Below, piece by piece: positions 35,001-47,800 of a DNA stretch of 64,000 bases; the stretch's first letter is position 1, and each line of letters begins with the position of its first letter. Source of the DNA: Hysterangium stoloniferum (lineage: Eukaryota; Basidiomycota; Agaricomycetes; Hysterangiales; Hysterangiaceae). The DNA lies in the NCBI GenBank assembly GCA_015178975.1, contig WHVD01000041.1, forward strand, positions 62,001 to 126,000, given 5' to 3'. The position numbers and the translations under genes were made by a program. A model generated the notes under the pieces. That model did not search any database. It was not told the DNA's origin and worked only from the letters and a program-made list of their open reading frames with translations.

Positions 35001-36232
35001 TATAGATGGTCTGCGTGAATTTATGCCTACATTCCATATTTAATTTCGGGTGTCACTATCCCTGCGGTGCCTGTATTGAAGTCTTTGAGTCGTTCACGTT
35101 TCAACCCTTCACAGCAGTACCACTCTGGTATAAAACCCGATTTCAGACATTCAACACAGTCAGGCTCCTTGATGGATGAGAAAGGAATTCTCGATGAGAA
35201 GTTATTCCTCGATTGCCAACCCCCCCAAAGTTCAGCTATTACCCGCGGCCAACATACCACGACGTCCAGGTTCCCTCTCCCTCGGTTCAATCGTCATTAG
35301 AACATAGCCCTGCTGCGACACCCGGTGCCGTTCATGTACTGGTTAGCTATATGAGGAACAAAGTAGCCCAGGAGTGTTAACTTGGCATGTTGTTGAACGA
35401 GTCAGCCTCCATTGCGGAATTCGAGAAAAAATGTCAAACTTGCGTTATCGCAACTTCTGGTCACTTTCTCTAGGGCTCTATCGGCCGTCATGATGGAATT
35501 TTGATTTGAAACTTTTCACTTTATCCGCGTACACAACCAACGAATAATCGTTCAATATTAAAAGGTCATGCATATCAAGCAACAAGGTGATGAGTTCTGA
35601 TCCCGAGTTTATGCAGGATTTCCTCAACATAAACAAGTCTCTGCTATCAAAATTAGATTGGACGGTCAAAATGCAAAATAAATATTTCTGACTTCAAAAA
35701 AAAGCTACACAAAAGAGTCTTTTTCCTTAGGTGCCCATCGATTAGTGGTTAAATCACTTCGTTGTGGTTTTGTCAACTCCGAAGAGCCCCGCGTTCGACT
35801 CGCGGTGGGCACACGCTTTTGTTTCTTTGTTTCTGGTTGTCCAAGTGTGACTGCCCGATCGGTCTCGGATTTTTTCTCCAGTTTATCAATCTTCTGCCCT
35901 ACCCGAATACCGCCCTTTTTGTATTGACTTTACTCGGCTCCACTACAACCGTATGTGGCTTTGAAACATTCCCTTTTTCTAATACATGCTGCCCGATCAC
36001 ATCGTTAACGAAGTTGGCCAATCTAGATCAAAGTATACCACCGTGATTGGCCTTTGAAGACCCAATTTTTGCCCATATACATCAACCATATTGTTCCCAG
36101 GATTAGCCACCCCTATACATACTTACACTCTGCCCCAAACCGAATTACATCCTGATCTGCAAATAGCAGCCCCGATGGTTCGTCTACGCCAATTTTATAA
36201 TACACAACCTTGTTCAAATTAGCCTAATTATT
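32064..36232. repeat. Segmental duplication, copy 1 (about 4.2 kb)
   Basis: Aligns in the same orientation with 36478-38095 plus 40091-42550. Matching anchors include TTTTTCTCAAAAC (32150/36549), ACTGACTAC/GCA..GATAAAAAGG (32185/36590), AACGGCTTCGT (34192/40660) and the tRNA-His (35731/42087); similarity fades beyond GTTCAAATTAGCCTAAT near 36230. The copies have diverged by many substitutions and small indels. Minus-strand peptide fragments near 32520-32930 (KECQCLVTYFHTCHDKTFNW) resemble a decayed coding region seen even more broken in copy 2, but I cannot name it. Confidence 0.85.
35731..35813 (+). tRNA. tRNA-His (GTG) with 11-nt intron, copy 1
   Basis: Acceptor arms GTGCCCA/TGGGCAC pair over seven bases. 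The D-arm is ATTAGTGGTTAAAT. The anticodon stem CTTCG/CGAAG encloses TTGTGG, an 11-base intron (TTTTGTCAACT) and C, so the anticodon is GTG with the intron after position 37 as in eukaryotic tRNA genes. The T-arm is CCGCG-TTCGACT-CGCGG. CTTTTG follows within five bases as a pol III stop. The G at -1 of mature tRNA-His is normally added after transcription. Confidence 0.95.
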
Positions 36233-38240
36233 TTGCACTAAAAATGTTCTACAGTAATGCCAACTTCAGACCAACCGGGTAGCTGTCGTAGCAACCATAC
36301 ATCTGTGTGGTTAATTTGCTTTCAGGCTGCGAGGAAAGCTTCCAGTATATTGACGACGAGACGCAGTTAGGGTTGTTTCTTCCACTATCCGGCAGAAAAC
36401 CAGGAGTATGTGCTGGGGCAGGAACCTCGTTACGGGAACTCCTTCGCCCTATCAGCTCTAGCTGGTCGTAGCGAGTGACATCCGAGCTCGGTCCAGGCAG
36501 CTAGGATAGTATAGGACTCGTTGTATGTTATTTTGTTGAACGGTGATTTTTTCTCAAAACCTGACTTTTATACAGAATATATTTCGATCACTGACTGCAA
36601 AGTGCACACCCGATAAAAAGGTCCCAGAGTGCGGGATTCATCACACTAGCCCGGTAACTTGGATAATTTCTTGGCACCTTCCGATGGCAGTCTTTCCCCG
36701 TTTGAACGTCGACCTAATGGTATCAATGCCTCAATTAGGTTTTACTTCATACCCTGTTCTCTTTTCGGTGATTATGAGGGGTGGATCTAATATTATTATA
36801 TCTGCTGTGAAGTACTTTCTAGTCTCCTTCCCGTCTTCCCTTCACCTTCGAAGTTGATGGACAGTAGTAAAATGTAGATAATTAACATAATGAGAGCCAA
36901 TCGCCCACACTTGAGGTGCGATTGGAAATATACCGCCCCCCGGTTTCTTCTCGTAGGCGTACCACTTTCAATCATGTGCAACAAGCGGCATGTACCGCTA
37001 TCACCTTACGCAATGCATTTACATATCGAATGTGTTCTCCTACAGCTCCTTTATTTTCCCGGGAGTATATGATGTGGCATGATAATCTTTTCTCCAATTA
37101 AGAGTCTTAGATAGTGGCATCTGTCGCCCCACCAGACATTGACATGCCTTCCTAATTGTCCTGAAGATGATATGACATATAGGGACCTATCACCAAAGAA
37201 GCCATATACATGGATAAACCCGCCATTGGAAGAATCAGCCCGAACGCCAGAATTAAACGGAAACCCTTGGCAAGAGTCCCTTGACTGTCTCCGCCTATCT
37301 CAAGACGTAAAAAAAAAATGAAATTTGAACTCGCATCCGCTATATTGGAAAACTGAAGCAAACACGGTATTGCTTCGATGAATAGGACGAGATATGAAAT
37401 GTACTGATCAAAATGTAGATCGCTGTGAATTCCCACATTTGAGAAGCGATGCGAAGACATCGGGACAATGAGACGCATGTCATCCGTTATCAAAGCTCCA
37501 AATGACGGTGGAAAGAAATCAATATCCGTCGGGGTACCGCCAGGCATGTCGTTTGCTGTCACACTCGAAATGGCGGTGGCAGGATGCGACATTTTTGCCA
37601 ATGCCTAAATCACAGACGACTAGCAGATCATGATGTGGGCACTAGTTTTGGCAGGTCTGGGGAAAGAAGGCCAGTGACAGGCGTGTGTTCATCACTGTGC
37701 GAGGGACATCCGACACATATAGCCGTGCTGTTAGGTCTTACAGGCCAAAATTGAGAGCCGGGACGGTTATATGTGCGCGGCCCGCAACGGGCCCAGGAAG
37801 TCACTGATCGCTTGCGGCGGCGGCCGTGATGCTCTCATTTGGTCGATATTTCAGTCTCTTGTGCACACTGCAGCATCCAGGGGAAACGAAGAAGATCACA
37901 ACAGCGTGTGACCTGCTTGCGATTGATGGCAGGTCATGACAGCCTGAGTCTCCTCGCTAGCTTAATCAAGCTGCTGGGATGGTTGTCCAATATAACTGCA
38001 ATGTTTGGTTTCTTCTTCTCACAATTGTTAATAAGGAGTCACTTGCCTGATGATACTCGACTCCACTCTTTTATAAACAAGGTTTCCGTTACAAGGTGTG
38101 ATGGGCGACTCGAATTACTTCTCTGGCATACTCTCAAAATAATAACCCGTACAATATCCCAATGATCAATGGTCAGAACAATCGCGTCATATAGCCGAAA
38201 AACATAAAAAAAACAAAGATACACAAAGTCACCCCAAAAC

Positions 38241-39716
38241 TTAGGGTTGGGGAGCCAGGGATCTGACGGATCCATGTCTCGGAGACAAATATTCATTGAC
38301 GGGCTCTATTTCGGGCTGTCCCACAGCGAGGGGGTCTTGGACACGGTAGGGTGTGCCCGAAAACGGATTCAACGCCTCGGGGGGCGTTGCCGCTTGGACC
38401 ACGAGGGAGGGAGGTCTGGGACTCAGCCCTCCCCGGCCTTCTGGTGAAAGGACCCCAGTGGTAATGGGTGTCGGAAGCTGTGGATCCATCGGGGGCAGCG
38501 GCTTATTCTCCCCCATCAGGGGCATGTATGGACTCTGCTGCGGAGTTAGCTGGCGAAAAATCTGGCCGTCTGGTAACGGAGCAGGACTCGATATAGCTTG
38601 ATGGTGCGCGGAGTGGCCGACGGAGGCCGCTCGGATGGATGCAGGTGGGGAATGGACGTGTGGCGGGCGGGCGGGGGATGCTTGAATAGATGGGGCTCGC
38701 GCGGACGCAGCCCGAGCGGACGAGGCCCGAACGGACGGGGCTCGATCAGAAGGGGCTCGATCAGAAGGGGCAGGGTAAGTCTGGGGTACAGGCATTTGCA
38801 TAGATAGCTCCAATCCGGCAGTACCGCCCTGAGTTGGTACTGGGGAACTCGTATTCCGCATCTGTGTTGCATTACTAGCACGAGATCTCACGCTTGCATT
38901 TTCCCGTATGGGGGACATTGCACTCCGTCCTAGGTCACTATAACGTCGATAACCGCCCTGCTGTTCGGATAACTGAGAGGTATTTTGTTCACTGTAATCA
39001 TCAGGCGGGGCCGTGGGGTTGGTAGCAGAACGTGTAGGGTCAAGGTAGTCCGTCCGCGGGCGTTGGCCGGAGCTCGTATGGCGTGGCGACAAGGGGGGTT
39101 CACCTTCGACATCGACCTCATCACCATTATAATATTCATCCTCTCCACGACCTCCTCCCATACTATACCCGGCTTGCCGCCACCCTTCCTCCCGACCATC
39201 CAAATAGCCTTGTCTTCTACCCCTTTCAATGGCCAGGCCGATTTCGAACTCCTTCTGTATCTGCCTGGACTTGCTACGCTCCCGTGCCGCCTCCTCCTCT
39301 GCCCGATACTTCTCGGCGGCCAGGCGGTTTATTTCCTGCTGCGCATGCGTGATTTCTTTGCGCGCAACTTCGACCTGGATCTGGTACGTCTTGAGCGTCT
39401 CTCGATCTCGCTGTACTTCAGCGAGCAAAACCTGTTTGGCGGTCCGCAACTCCACGACATGAGTTTCGGCGGCGAGTGCTCTCGCCTCGGCATCTGCTGT
39501 GCGTTTGCGCTCTTCTTCCAGCTGGTCGGTTACCTTGACGAGTGCACGACGCATCTCAGTAGCTTCCACTTGGTCATGAGCGAGCAAACGGGCAAGTTGT
39601 CGTGAATCCTGGAGGGTATCTCCGGCGTCTATACAATGACCCCGTTCTTTGCGCGCCACCCGTCTGTGAGACGAGCTATGGGCCGAAGTTGAGCTCTTTG
39701 GAACGTTCTCTACCAT
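38241..39716 (-). CDS. Coiled-coil and Pro/Ser-rich protein, unknown function
   Basis: A single uninterrupted frame of 491 residues. Residues about 35-165 form a long heptad-rich coiled coil (DQLEEERKRTADAEARALAA, HAQQEINRLAAEKYRAEEEA). The C-terminal two thirds is low-complexity, rich in Pro, Ser, Ala and Arg, with short repeats of the type APSDRAPSVRASSARAA. No catalytic motif, signal peptide or membrane segment is seen after the chosen start. I chose MVENVPKSS because the upstream in-frame Met (39749) would add a hydrophobic leader (ALILIFLLLD) of doubtful reality. Coiled-coil proteins of this type are common and mostly unnamed in mushrooms. It lies between the two halves of a segmental duplication that lacks it in the other copy. 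Confidence 0.8.
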   Translation of the reverse strand: MVENVPKSSTSAHSSSHRRVARKERGHCIDAGDTLQDSRQLARLLAHDQVEATEMRRALVKVTDQLEEERKRTADAEARALAAETHVVELRTAKQVLLAEVQRDRETLKTYQIQVEVARKEITHAQQEINRLAAEKYRAEEEAARERSKSRQIQKEFEIGLAIERGRRQGYLDGREEGWRQAGYSMGGGRGEDEYYNGDEVDVEGEPPLSPRHTSSGQRPRTDYLDPTRSATNPTAPPDDYSEQNTSQLSEQQGGYRRYSDLGRSAMSPIRENASVRSRASNATQMRNTSSPVPTQGGTAGLELSMQMPVPQTYPAPSDRAPSDRAPSVRASSARAASARAPSIQASPARPPHVHSPPASIRAASVGHSAHHQAISSPAPLPDGQIFRQLTPQQSPYMPLMGENKPLPPMDPQLPTPITTGVLSPEGRGGLSPRPPSLVVQAATPPEALNPFSGTPYRVQDPLAVGQPEIEPVNEYLSPRHGSVRSLAPQP

Positions 39717-42086
39717 ATCCAACAATAAAAAGATTAGGATTAACGCCAAGCACTCGTTCTAAATCCAGCTACAATATTGTAAAAGAACGGGTCGGAACAA
39801 TAAGACGTAAGATGTACACCTACCTCATACCATTACGTGTTCGTGACTCAACAGACATTATTTCAACGACTTATGTGTAGAAAAGTGGATGAAGCCTCAG
39901 GCCTCAGGGGTTATGAGATAAGAAGGCAGGACGTTTAATGAGTGGGAGATTGGAATAAGCGCATCGCCTCACGTGACCTGGATGGGGAGTTGACGTGCAT
40001 TGCATTTGGTCTATAAATAATACAGGCACTGCTGTGCTCACCAACAGGACTTGTCAAAAAAAAAAGAGAAAAGCAGATGAGGTGCCGCACGACACTGGGA
40101 GAAAACAACCACTTGGAAAGTTGGTGCTGAATAATCCGATTTACATTATGTACCTGATGCCATAGGGGGTAATTAAAATGAAGATCGTTACTCTAAGCTT
40201 AAAAACAAGTGAGTATTAATCATGAAGAGAAAGACAAAAAATGATCCCACAAAGAGGGGGGGGGGAATAATAGCATTGTATGCGAGTTCCCAACCTTACA
40301 TACTCTGTGTCCAAAATGTCCAGTCAGAAATATAACAGACACCTCAGAACTAGTGCTGACAGAAGATACGTAGACGTCATAGTTATTTTAGGAGGGCAGT
40401 CATGTACAGATTGGGAGTAGTGATACATGCAGTTGACCGGGGGGAGGAATTCTGCATGACAGGGGTGCGAGGAAAACGAGTGAGCGCGGATACGGAAGTG
40501 CCATTTTTCGCTCTCGGGGACTGAGGTCCGAAGAGGCACATTAAGTGCTGTGATCTATAGATGTGACAAGAAGAACATTGGGGCGTCATGGCGCAGGGAT
40601 GCGAGTTGTGCTTGATAAAAAAAAGCAAGAACGCATCTGATTGAGTAGAAGGGTCCGGGTAAAACGGCTTCGTTAGATAGTACGGCTGTCAGAAGTAGGG
40701 GCAAACGACATGCGTTGAAGCGGCTTCTGAGTTAGACCAGAAGGATAAAGAAGGACGCGTGGAATGGTAAATTTGACAACTCGGAATGATAGAAGCTCTC
40801 GTGGTCATATGTCTTGGGGTATCAGACAAGAAGAGCTGCAAGATTCAGCTGGGTCCGTCCGAGTGTCGTGGAAATAGATATGGGTAACCCAGTAACGGCC
40901 ATAGATACACGAAGCACAGCACGGTTAAACACTCCACATTTCGCGGGGTTGACTGAAGAAAGAAGTTGATAGAGGACGAAATAGGATATGGAATGCCTTG
41001 ATTATTGATTAACTTTCCTCAGAAGCACTAAAAATGCTGCGAGCAAAGGGACGGACGGACGGGCGGACGGCGGACAGCGGACGAGACAATCGCGGATGCC
41101 AAACTTCCGCCAATACCAATACCGTATTCGGATGTGAATATGTGAGTTGCGAATGGAACCAGACACGTGTGGCTAGACCGGCAGACATCTCGACCCGAAC
41201 CAGTGGCGAGTCATTGGCAACACGTTGACTCTATTCAAGATAAAAAAAAGGGGGGAAGGGGGAATGGTGGCATACATACCCGAGGGCGAAGATAAACAAC
41301 ACGTCGGCCGTTTCAAGTCACTATGACCGTGGGTGAGAGATAAATGGTGGTGGTCAAAGATAGGGTGTTAGTGGGTGACTTGAACGTGACCGAGCGCGTC
41401 AGTAATGAAAATGTGTGAATGGCGTATAATAGCTCGTCGGTCATTGGCAGCATCCCACAACAACAGCGATTTTATGTGGATATTCGATGTTTACGTCGCC
41501 TATGTATTCGACTCAGTTTTTAATTATTTGTTACGTCATCAGTCCCTGTCGTGCCTGTAAGTCTTTGCCTCGTTTTCGTTTCAACCCTTTGTTTCTATAT
41601 CGTTTTTCCCCGAGTTTCGACATTGAACACAATAAGGTTCTTGCATGGATGAAGTTTGTGTTCCTCGATTGCCAATTTCCCCGACCAACCTTCAGGTACC
41701 CACTCACAGAGTGTACATGGCGAGCGCAAAGTTGGCAAAGACGAATGGTGTACCCAATGTTCATGAGACAGAGGATTACTTGCTGCAAGGAGCGTCGTCG
41801 GTCGTGAACGGTTCACAAAAACTTCCTAGGTACCGCCCGTGAAAGATGATATCACTTAGTTCGTTGGTCGCTAGCTGCACATCATTGACAGCGCACGTTG
41901 TTGAATGAGTCCGCCTATGGAAACTGAGTTGTCACCCCGAATGGCACATTTTAACTCAGTCACCCAATGTATTATGCCCTGAAAAATCACCGCTTGTTAA
42001 ATGAAAATGCCAAACGCGTTATCCCAGGTGTTGGTCTTCTGCTCGAATAACGTATATGTTGTAGAAAAAACGAGAAACCTCTGTGG

Positions 42087-42169
42087 GTGCCCATCGATTA
42101 GTGGTTAAATCACTTCGTTGTGGCTTTGCCGGCTCCGAAGAGCCCCGCGTTCGACTCGCGGTGGGCACA
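42087..42169 (+). tRNA. tRNA-His (GTG) with 11-nt intron, copy 2
   Basis: Identical to copy 1 outside the intron region, where it reads CTTTGCCGGCT instead of TTTTGTCAACT. It lies at the equivalent place of the segmental duplication and is followed by TTTTTT. All stems are intact, so it should be functional. Confidence 0.95.
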
Positions 42170-42550
42170 CGTTTTTTCTTTGTCTCTTTTTTATGGTTCC
42201 GTTCGATCGGTCTCGGATTTTTGTCGATCCTTCTGCCCTACTACTCGGCTCCAATGCAACTCTTTATGGTTTGAGATCAGATCGCATTTGTTGCGCACTC
42301 GATCAAAATATACCACCGCGATTGGCCGTTCGGAAGTTTGATCAATTTTCTCTTTTGCCCATATACGGCATTTCGTTCCCAGACCCCCCGATATTGGTTA
42401 ACAGTACGGGTCGCCACGGCAGATAATAATGCCTATATATGTTTGACCATTGCCTCCGAAAACATCTCAAATTCACAAATAGCAGGAGTGAAGCGCATAG
42501 TTTATCCACGGCAATTTATACTGCGTACCCTTGTTATAATTTAGCCTAAT

Positions 42551-43382
42551 CCCTTTCCACGAGACAGGTTGATTCCCCTTTAAACAAAAGAGTGCAATTG
42601 TGGTGTATCTCGTCATTCTCCTGCGAATTCCGGAGCATATACCCCCTCTTCGCTTTCCCGCGCGCGCGCCAACTCTTTTTTTCTCCCCCAGCGTCTCCGC
42701 GATTATCAGCCTTCGAAATTACTGACATGATCTCCCAGCCATGCCACTATCAGATCAGCTGCGGCGTGGCTAGGCTACCGCACCTATATGCAAGGTTAAT
42801 TTTAGCCCCCAACATGTTCCGTACCTTGTTTTTGTTTTTTTTTTGCAGCCCGGGCGCGTAAATGCAGCACTGCTGAGCGCTACATTGTGCCACATCTGCT
42901 GCTGACCACTGCAGTCGTATGACGATGCCCTGCATCCGGATTCTGCATACGCTATCGCCCTTTATGTATAGCCACGTTTGCAAATACTCGTTATATCTGT
43001 CTGATGCTGCACGCCTTCGATCCGAGCTCCGACCCCGCAAAACGCAGCAGCACGCTGTCTGACGTACAAGCGAATGGCGCATTTGCCATTCATGGCCAAG
43101 CTCTGCGCCTCACCCCCAATTATGTGGCGTGCTTGATTGTGTTATCTCAAATAGGACGCGGTCCGACCACGGATCAAGACACCAGGACCTTTTCTGCCCT
43201 GTGTATGCAATTGCGACATGTATATTAAAGTATACGCGGTATGCAGGGAAGATCAAGAAAGAGAGAGAAAAAAAAACGGTGAGAAAAGAAATCGCAGACA
43301 ATTCGCATTCGATCCAATGATACAGCCCCCCCCCCTCCCTTCTGCCCTGTCGTCGTCCTACATCCCCCACAAGCTGAATGGA
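42551..43382. other. Intergenic, no gene seen
   Basis: No frame here has a recognisable motif. A GAGAGAGAAAAAAAAAC purine run (43259-43276) and a C-rich run (43326-43337) lie close to the end of the cyclophilin gene. Confidence 0.55.
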
Positions 43383-44798
43383 TCATCCCAGCACACCACA
43401 GTCCTTCACAACGATCCTCGCACTGGGCTGTCTCGAAATGTGGTCCGACTGATACGACTGAATCCGGTGGACGACTTCCATGCCTTCGATGACCTCACCG
43501 AAGACCACATTGCGCCGATCGAGCCATTGGCACGCGCAGGATGTTATATAAAACTGCACACGAGTGGTTAGATGACGAGAGATGGGGGGAAAAGAAGCGC
43601 GACCACTCACCTGCGATGTATTTGAATTCGGACCCCTGTTAGCGCTGGCGAGCAGTCCCGGTCTATTATGCCGAACACGGAAAGACTCATCTGGGGAACG
43701 GAAGAGGAAGGGTCAGCCGATAAGTCCTGGAATAAAATAAAATAAAATAATAGGCGGAGTAGAAAATGATAAATTAAAATTAAAAAAAGAACTGGGGAGT
43801 TTAAATATTATGAGCAAGGGTTAAATCAAACATAAATGAAAATGTTCAGATGAATTTATTGCTCAGAATGTGTGTCCATAGAACAGGGTCTTGCTGCAAA
43901 ATATCCACCATCACTGCACGCAGTTGTAGTCCTGTAAATAACCTTTCGTGGTCAATAATCCCACGATATTTTACCCTCCTTTGTGCCCGCCGTTAATTCA
44001 TAGAAACATCAAATCAACGGCTGATGCCGTCACGCCGGCAGATTGGGGTAGGAATGCCATAATATCGGATCGAAAGAGGCAAAATGAAATGGAACAGAGC
44101 AAAAACAGCCACTGACCACTAAACGGTCGATTCCATATACTCCTCCCGCCGGTGCCGTCTCCATTTACGATATCGCCGCCTGTGTGAACGGTCGTTAGGG
44201 GATGGCAAATTCGGATGTTTTCAACGCAAGTGACGGGCCGCAAGCGAGATGACGAAAGGGCATATGTACCTTGTACCATGAACTGTCGTGCGGGAGGTGT
44301 CAGTCACTGGAGAGAGAGAGAGTGCAGCGGCCGGGAAATAGCGTTGCACGGGAGGGCTGCTCAAGAACGGCACCGCACCCGCAGCACGGCGCGTGCGCCG
44401 TGCCCTCTCTCCCCGCGCGCGCGCGCGCAGACGGACGAAAAAACGACGGACACTCACGTCGGCGACCCGGTGGAATATCGAGCCCTTGTACCCAAAGCCG
44501 TGGATGCCCATCGCGAGCTCGCGGAAGTTGCGCGCGGTGCGCGGTGCGATGTCATCCTGCGGGGGGTGGGTTGGGCGGACAGGGGGCGTGGGGAGGGGTG
44601 AGACTCACATATAGCCGCAGTGTGATCCTGCCGACGTGCTCGGCGTTGATCTCAATGTCCAGCTGGGGACATCAGGGGAAGGGCAGCGAGGAGAGAGACA
44701 GGGCCACGTACAAAGACGTCTTGCCTGGGAGGAGCTCGCTGTGAGTGACGGCAAGGGGTAGGAAAGGACAGCGCTTACGGTGGTGGTGCGGCGTCCAT
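43383..44798 (-). CDS. Cyclophilin-type peptidyl-prolyl isomerase, divergent
   Basis: Cyclophilins isomerise peptide bonds before proline. Eight exons (44798-44779, 44724-44712, 44662-44609, 44556-44458, 44282-44270, 44179-44117, 43690-43611, 43553-43383) encode 170 residues, the size of a single-domain cyclophilin. Motifs in order: [21 protein letters not shown] (active-site Arg), DFMVQGGD (Phe, Met, Gln of the site), [49 protein letters not shown] (Trp of the cyclosporin pocket) and the C-terminal VVKDCGVLG. Relative to cyclophilin A, His126 is Asn (RNVVFG), Phe113 is Tyr, and Ala-Gly in the MANAG loop reads Arg-Gly, so activity may be reduced or specialised. Exons 2 and 5 are only 13 bases. 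Intron 6 is long (about 426 bp). Confidence 0.87.
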
Positions 44799-44866
44799 GG
44801 CAGACTGAGGTAATGAGTACAAGATTAGACAAGAGGAGTGGAATACGCAACTGATGGGAAATGGGA

Positions 44867-44872
44867 TTTATA
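44867..44872 (-). promoter_or_regulatory. TATA box of the cyclophilin gene
   Basis: TATAAA on the minus strand (within CCTATAAATCCC) lies about 70 bases before the start codon, the usual distance, and supports the chosen start. Confidence 0.55.
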
Positions 44873-44899
44873 GGAAATGGGAACTCAGGTGATGGATAC

Positions 44900-47800
44900 A
44901 TGATTAGAAGAATTATGGATTATTATAGAAATATTATAAGATAATATAATAATAAAGCAGGTAATCTTCGATCGATTCCTTATTTATTTGCGCACCGAGA
45001 GATAGACAGATAGATCGAATGCACATCTGGGAACCAACAATGGACGCTCCCTAAAAAACGGGCCTTCCCGTCGGCTGTTACCGGACCAGATTTTCGATAC
45101 CCACCGCCAAGCAAATGACTTCTGTCCCTTGCCGCGTCGAGTCGCTCTGCGTTTCCTCCCTATAAAATCCACGAACAACACACACGCAGCTGAAAAACAG
45201 AACGACAAGAGCCTGTAAATAATAGCGACGCTCGTTCCCGCGTTTAATGTCTTTGATCGCACTTCTCCAGGCCTGCAGCGTGCTCTGGAAAATGCCGACG
45301 GTGCTGTGTCGCGAGCTTCTTCCCTGTGTAACGGTCACAGCGTTTCGTGGGTATTTGATGCATCGTCATTCAAGGTTTCTTTAATTCTCCGCCGCAAGCA
45401 GCCTTCGACACACATGCCGATTTCTCCACTAGACCAGAAATTTCATGGAATTCAAAATATCTCGCCCGCGACGCGCACACGGGTAGCCACACCAGGGCGT
45501 TTGCCGGCCGATCGTAGACACATATTTCGAGGTCCGGTGGGTGATCAGGAGCCGGCGCCGATGGGTCTCAGCTATCGATCTTCCACTAAAATAAAATAAC
45601 GTCCAGTCGTGTCCGGGACGTGATCCGGAAAGCAAGTGCTGTGGCATATCCCCATCCATGTTGATGCGTGATGTGCGGCGAGGCTCTTCGTGTATGCATG
45701 TACTTTCAGGCAGTCGGACGTCTGCGCCTCGCTCCTGGTCACTCCGCGGTAAGTAGGATCGTCCCATTCCTCATTCCCTCCTGTCCCACCCGGCAGCGGC
45801 TTCATTATGGCGAGCCGAGTGATGCCCGTTTCGAATCCAGTTGCAGATCCAGAAGGCCTCCGTAGGTTGCAGGAAGGCAACGAGTGCACGAAGCCCGAAG
45901 CATGATCTTATTAATATCTCTGTGCGTCGTACCGATTCATATGCAATGTGGCACCTCCAAAACGGCCCAGTGTGGACGTTCCGCCTTCACGTCCATCGTA
46001 CTTGTCACGTTTTTTTTTTTTTGCCGCGAAAACACTGCGCGCAACGATGGGTATATTGAAATCCCGTCGTACGGTCACACCGGTAGCTACTCCACACATC
46101 TGGAGTATGCTGCGTAAATTGACACGGCTATTTTACATTACATACATATATCCTTATATAGTCCCAACGCATAGTCGGCACACTCTTAGTACATCGATAT
46201 CGTCTAAGCATTTGATAATAGAATGACTGGTTCGCATGTTATCTCCGTGGCATTTAATTTTGGAGTCCTTCTACACGCCACTGGCATACACCTCTGTGGA
46301 CGGCGGGCTTCGGTCGTTGAGTAGTTGTCCACGGCAAGAGCCAGATTCAACCAGACATGCGGACCGAGCACTCAAGGAGGCGGCAACGGTTTCCTTCTGC
46401 CTCGTTGCCTTTGGATCCCCCTCATGGTTGCGACCTTGACGAGGGGTTTTCCGAGCCATTGCGCCTCATGGCTCCTCATGGCCAATAGAATCAGCGTCTG
46501 GGGACGTGCCGCAATGTCCAAATGGGGATCACCGTACGCGACGTTCCGTCAGCGGCGGTATACATCTGGTGACAAATAATTATGTAATGTTAGAGCGTAC
46601 GCATAGATATCTGTGTAACACACTTGTCACAACAGCCGGTCGTTTACATGCTTGTGAAATATAATCTATAATGTTCCTGCCCTCGGTCGCAGCGAGGCCC
46701 CGGTGCGTGACAACCCTGAACTCTCTTCATGTACGTTGATATGTACAACACTCGTCCTCATTGCACCGAATAGCATGGTAAAAGGGTAGAAAAGCACAAG
46801 CCCTACACCAGTGCAACTGCTGCAAGCGGCTACTAAAAGACAATCCAGCCCGGTGATCAAACCCGCTTGAAACTCATTTCAAAATTTTTATTACCACGTA
46901 TGGGATAAACGCCTGGGCGTTGGCGAATTGATGTGATTGGGATATGCTTACATAAAATCTGATCTGTAAATTAGACTTGGGGGCGTCAACTTGCAACCCC
47001 CTTTCCTTTCCCCAAGGGTCCCCCATGTACGCTTCGTCATTCTCTTTGTACTACATCATACCCTGATCTTCCACGTGACATGCACTATTTTCAACTCCGT
47101 ACCTCGTCTGTTTATTATTTACCATTGCCACGGTCATCCATGATACTTCAAGTGCCCCTCGGATCTGTCATGATATTCTGTGCTTCTAGCCCACGACTGC
47201 CACCCTCATCGGGCTGCTTGATTGAGCTTCTGAATTACGCATTAATTCTCAAAATAACCTCCTCGGGGGATGTCCATCGCAACATTGGAAAGTCCTTGTC
47301 AAGTAACGGCTTTCGATCTATCTCTCACTGGCTCAAGTTATCACCGCATGACTCTTCCCGCAGTGTCATATGTACAGTCCTGCACACGCAGAAAACAATT
47401 TAGATATTAATGTACATAGAAGCCATCCTCCGACTGCGACGTTTCCTATATCCAATACTCCGTGTCACAATCACAGGCATCTCTCTTGGGAATAAACTTG
47501 TCAATTCTGGCCAGTCCGTCGCGTGCCCCACCCTCAGGCACAGATCCTCTGGCTCTTCCCGCGTATATATCAACATACGTTCCTTTTTCTATATCTGAAG
47601 CCGGCGTGTCAGCCTTGGCTTGACCCCAGATGCAAAAAATCCTGCGGGTACATAACCAGCACACGGGAAGCAGGAAGCGGAGAATCCACAGAAATCCACC
47701 GCCGGGTGGATCGACTCTCCGCTAGCGAGAACTCGAGATGACGCATCGAACATCCCGAGTCCGCGACAAGGTTCGCTTATCGGCGGACTATACACACTTA

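Larger units (their letters stand above)
36478..42550. repeat. Segmental duplication, copy 2, holding an extra gene segment
   Basis: The blocks 36478-38095 and 40091-42550 align with copy 1 (32064-36232) in order. Between them lie about 2 kb (38096-40090) with no counterpart in copy 1, carrying the coiled-coil gene at 38241-39716. At the matching point copy 1 passes from TTTCCATTACAAG (33577) directly to the shared block at about 33640. The copies are separated by only about 245 bp, so this is a tandem duplication. Confidence 0.83.

Noticed and set aside
35745-35927. Short coding frames across the tRNA-His genes
   Set aside because: They are chance translations of the tRNA sequence and recur wherever the tRNA does.
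38985-39605. 206-codon plus-strand frame
   Set aside because: Antisense to the coiled-coil region; the minus frame is longer, uninterrupted and has heptad structure.
44215-44744. Plus-strand frames of 128 and 157 codons over the cyclophilin
   Set aside because: They are antisense to exons encoding clear cyclophilin motifs and are arginine-rich from GC-rich DNA.
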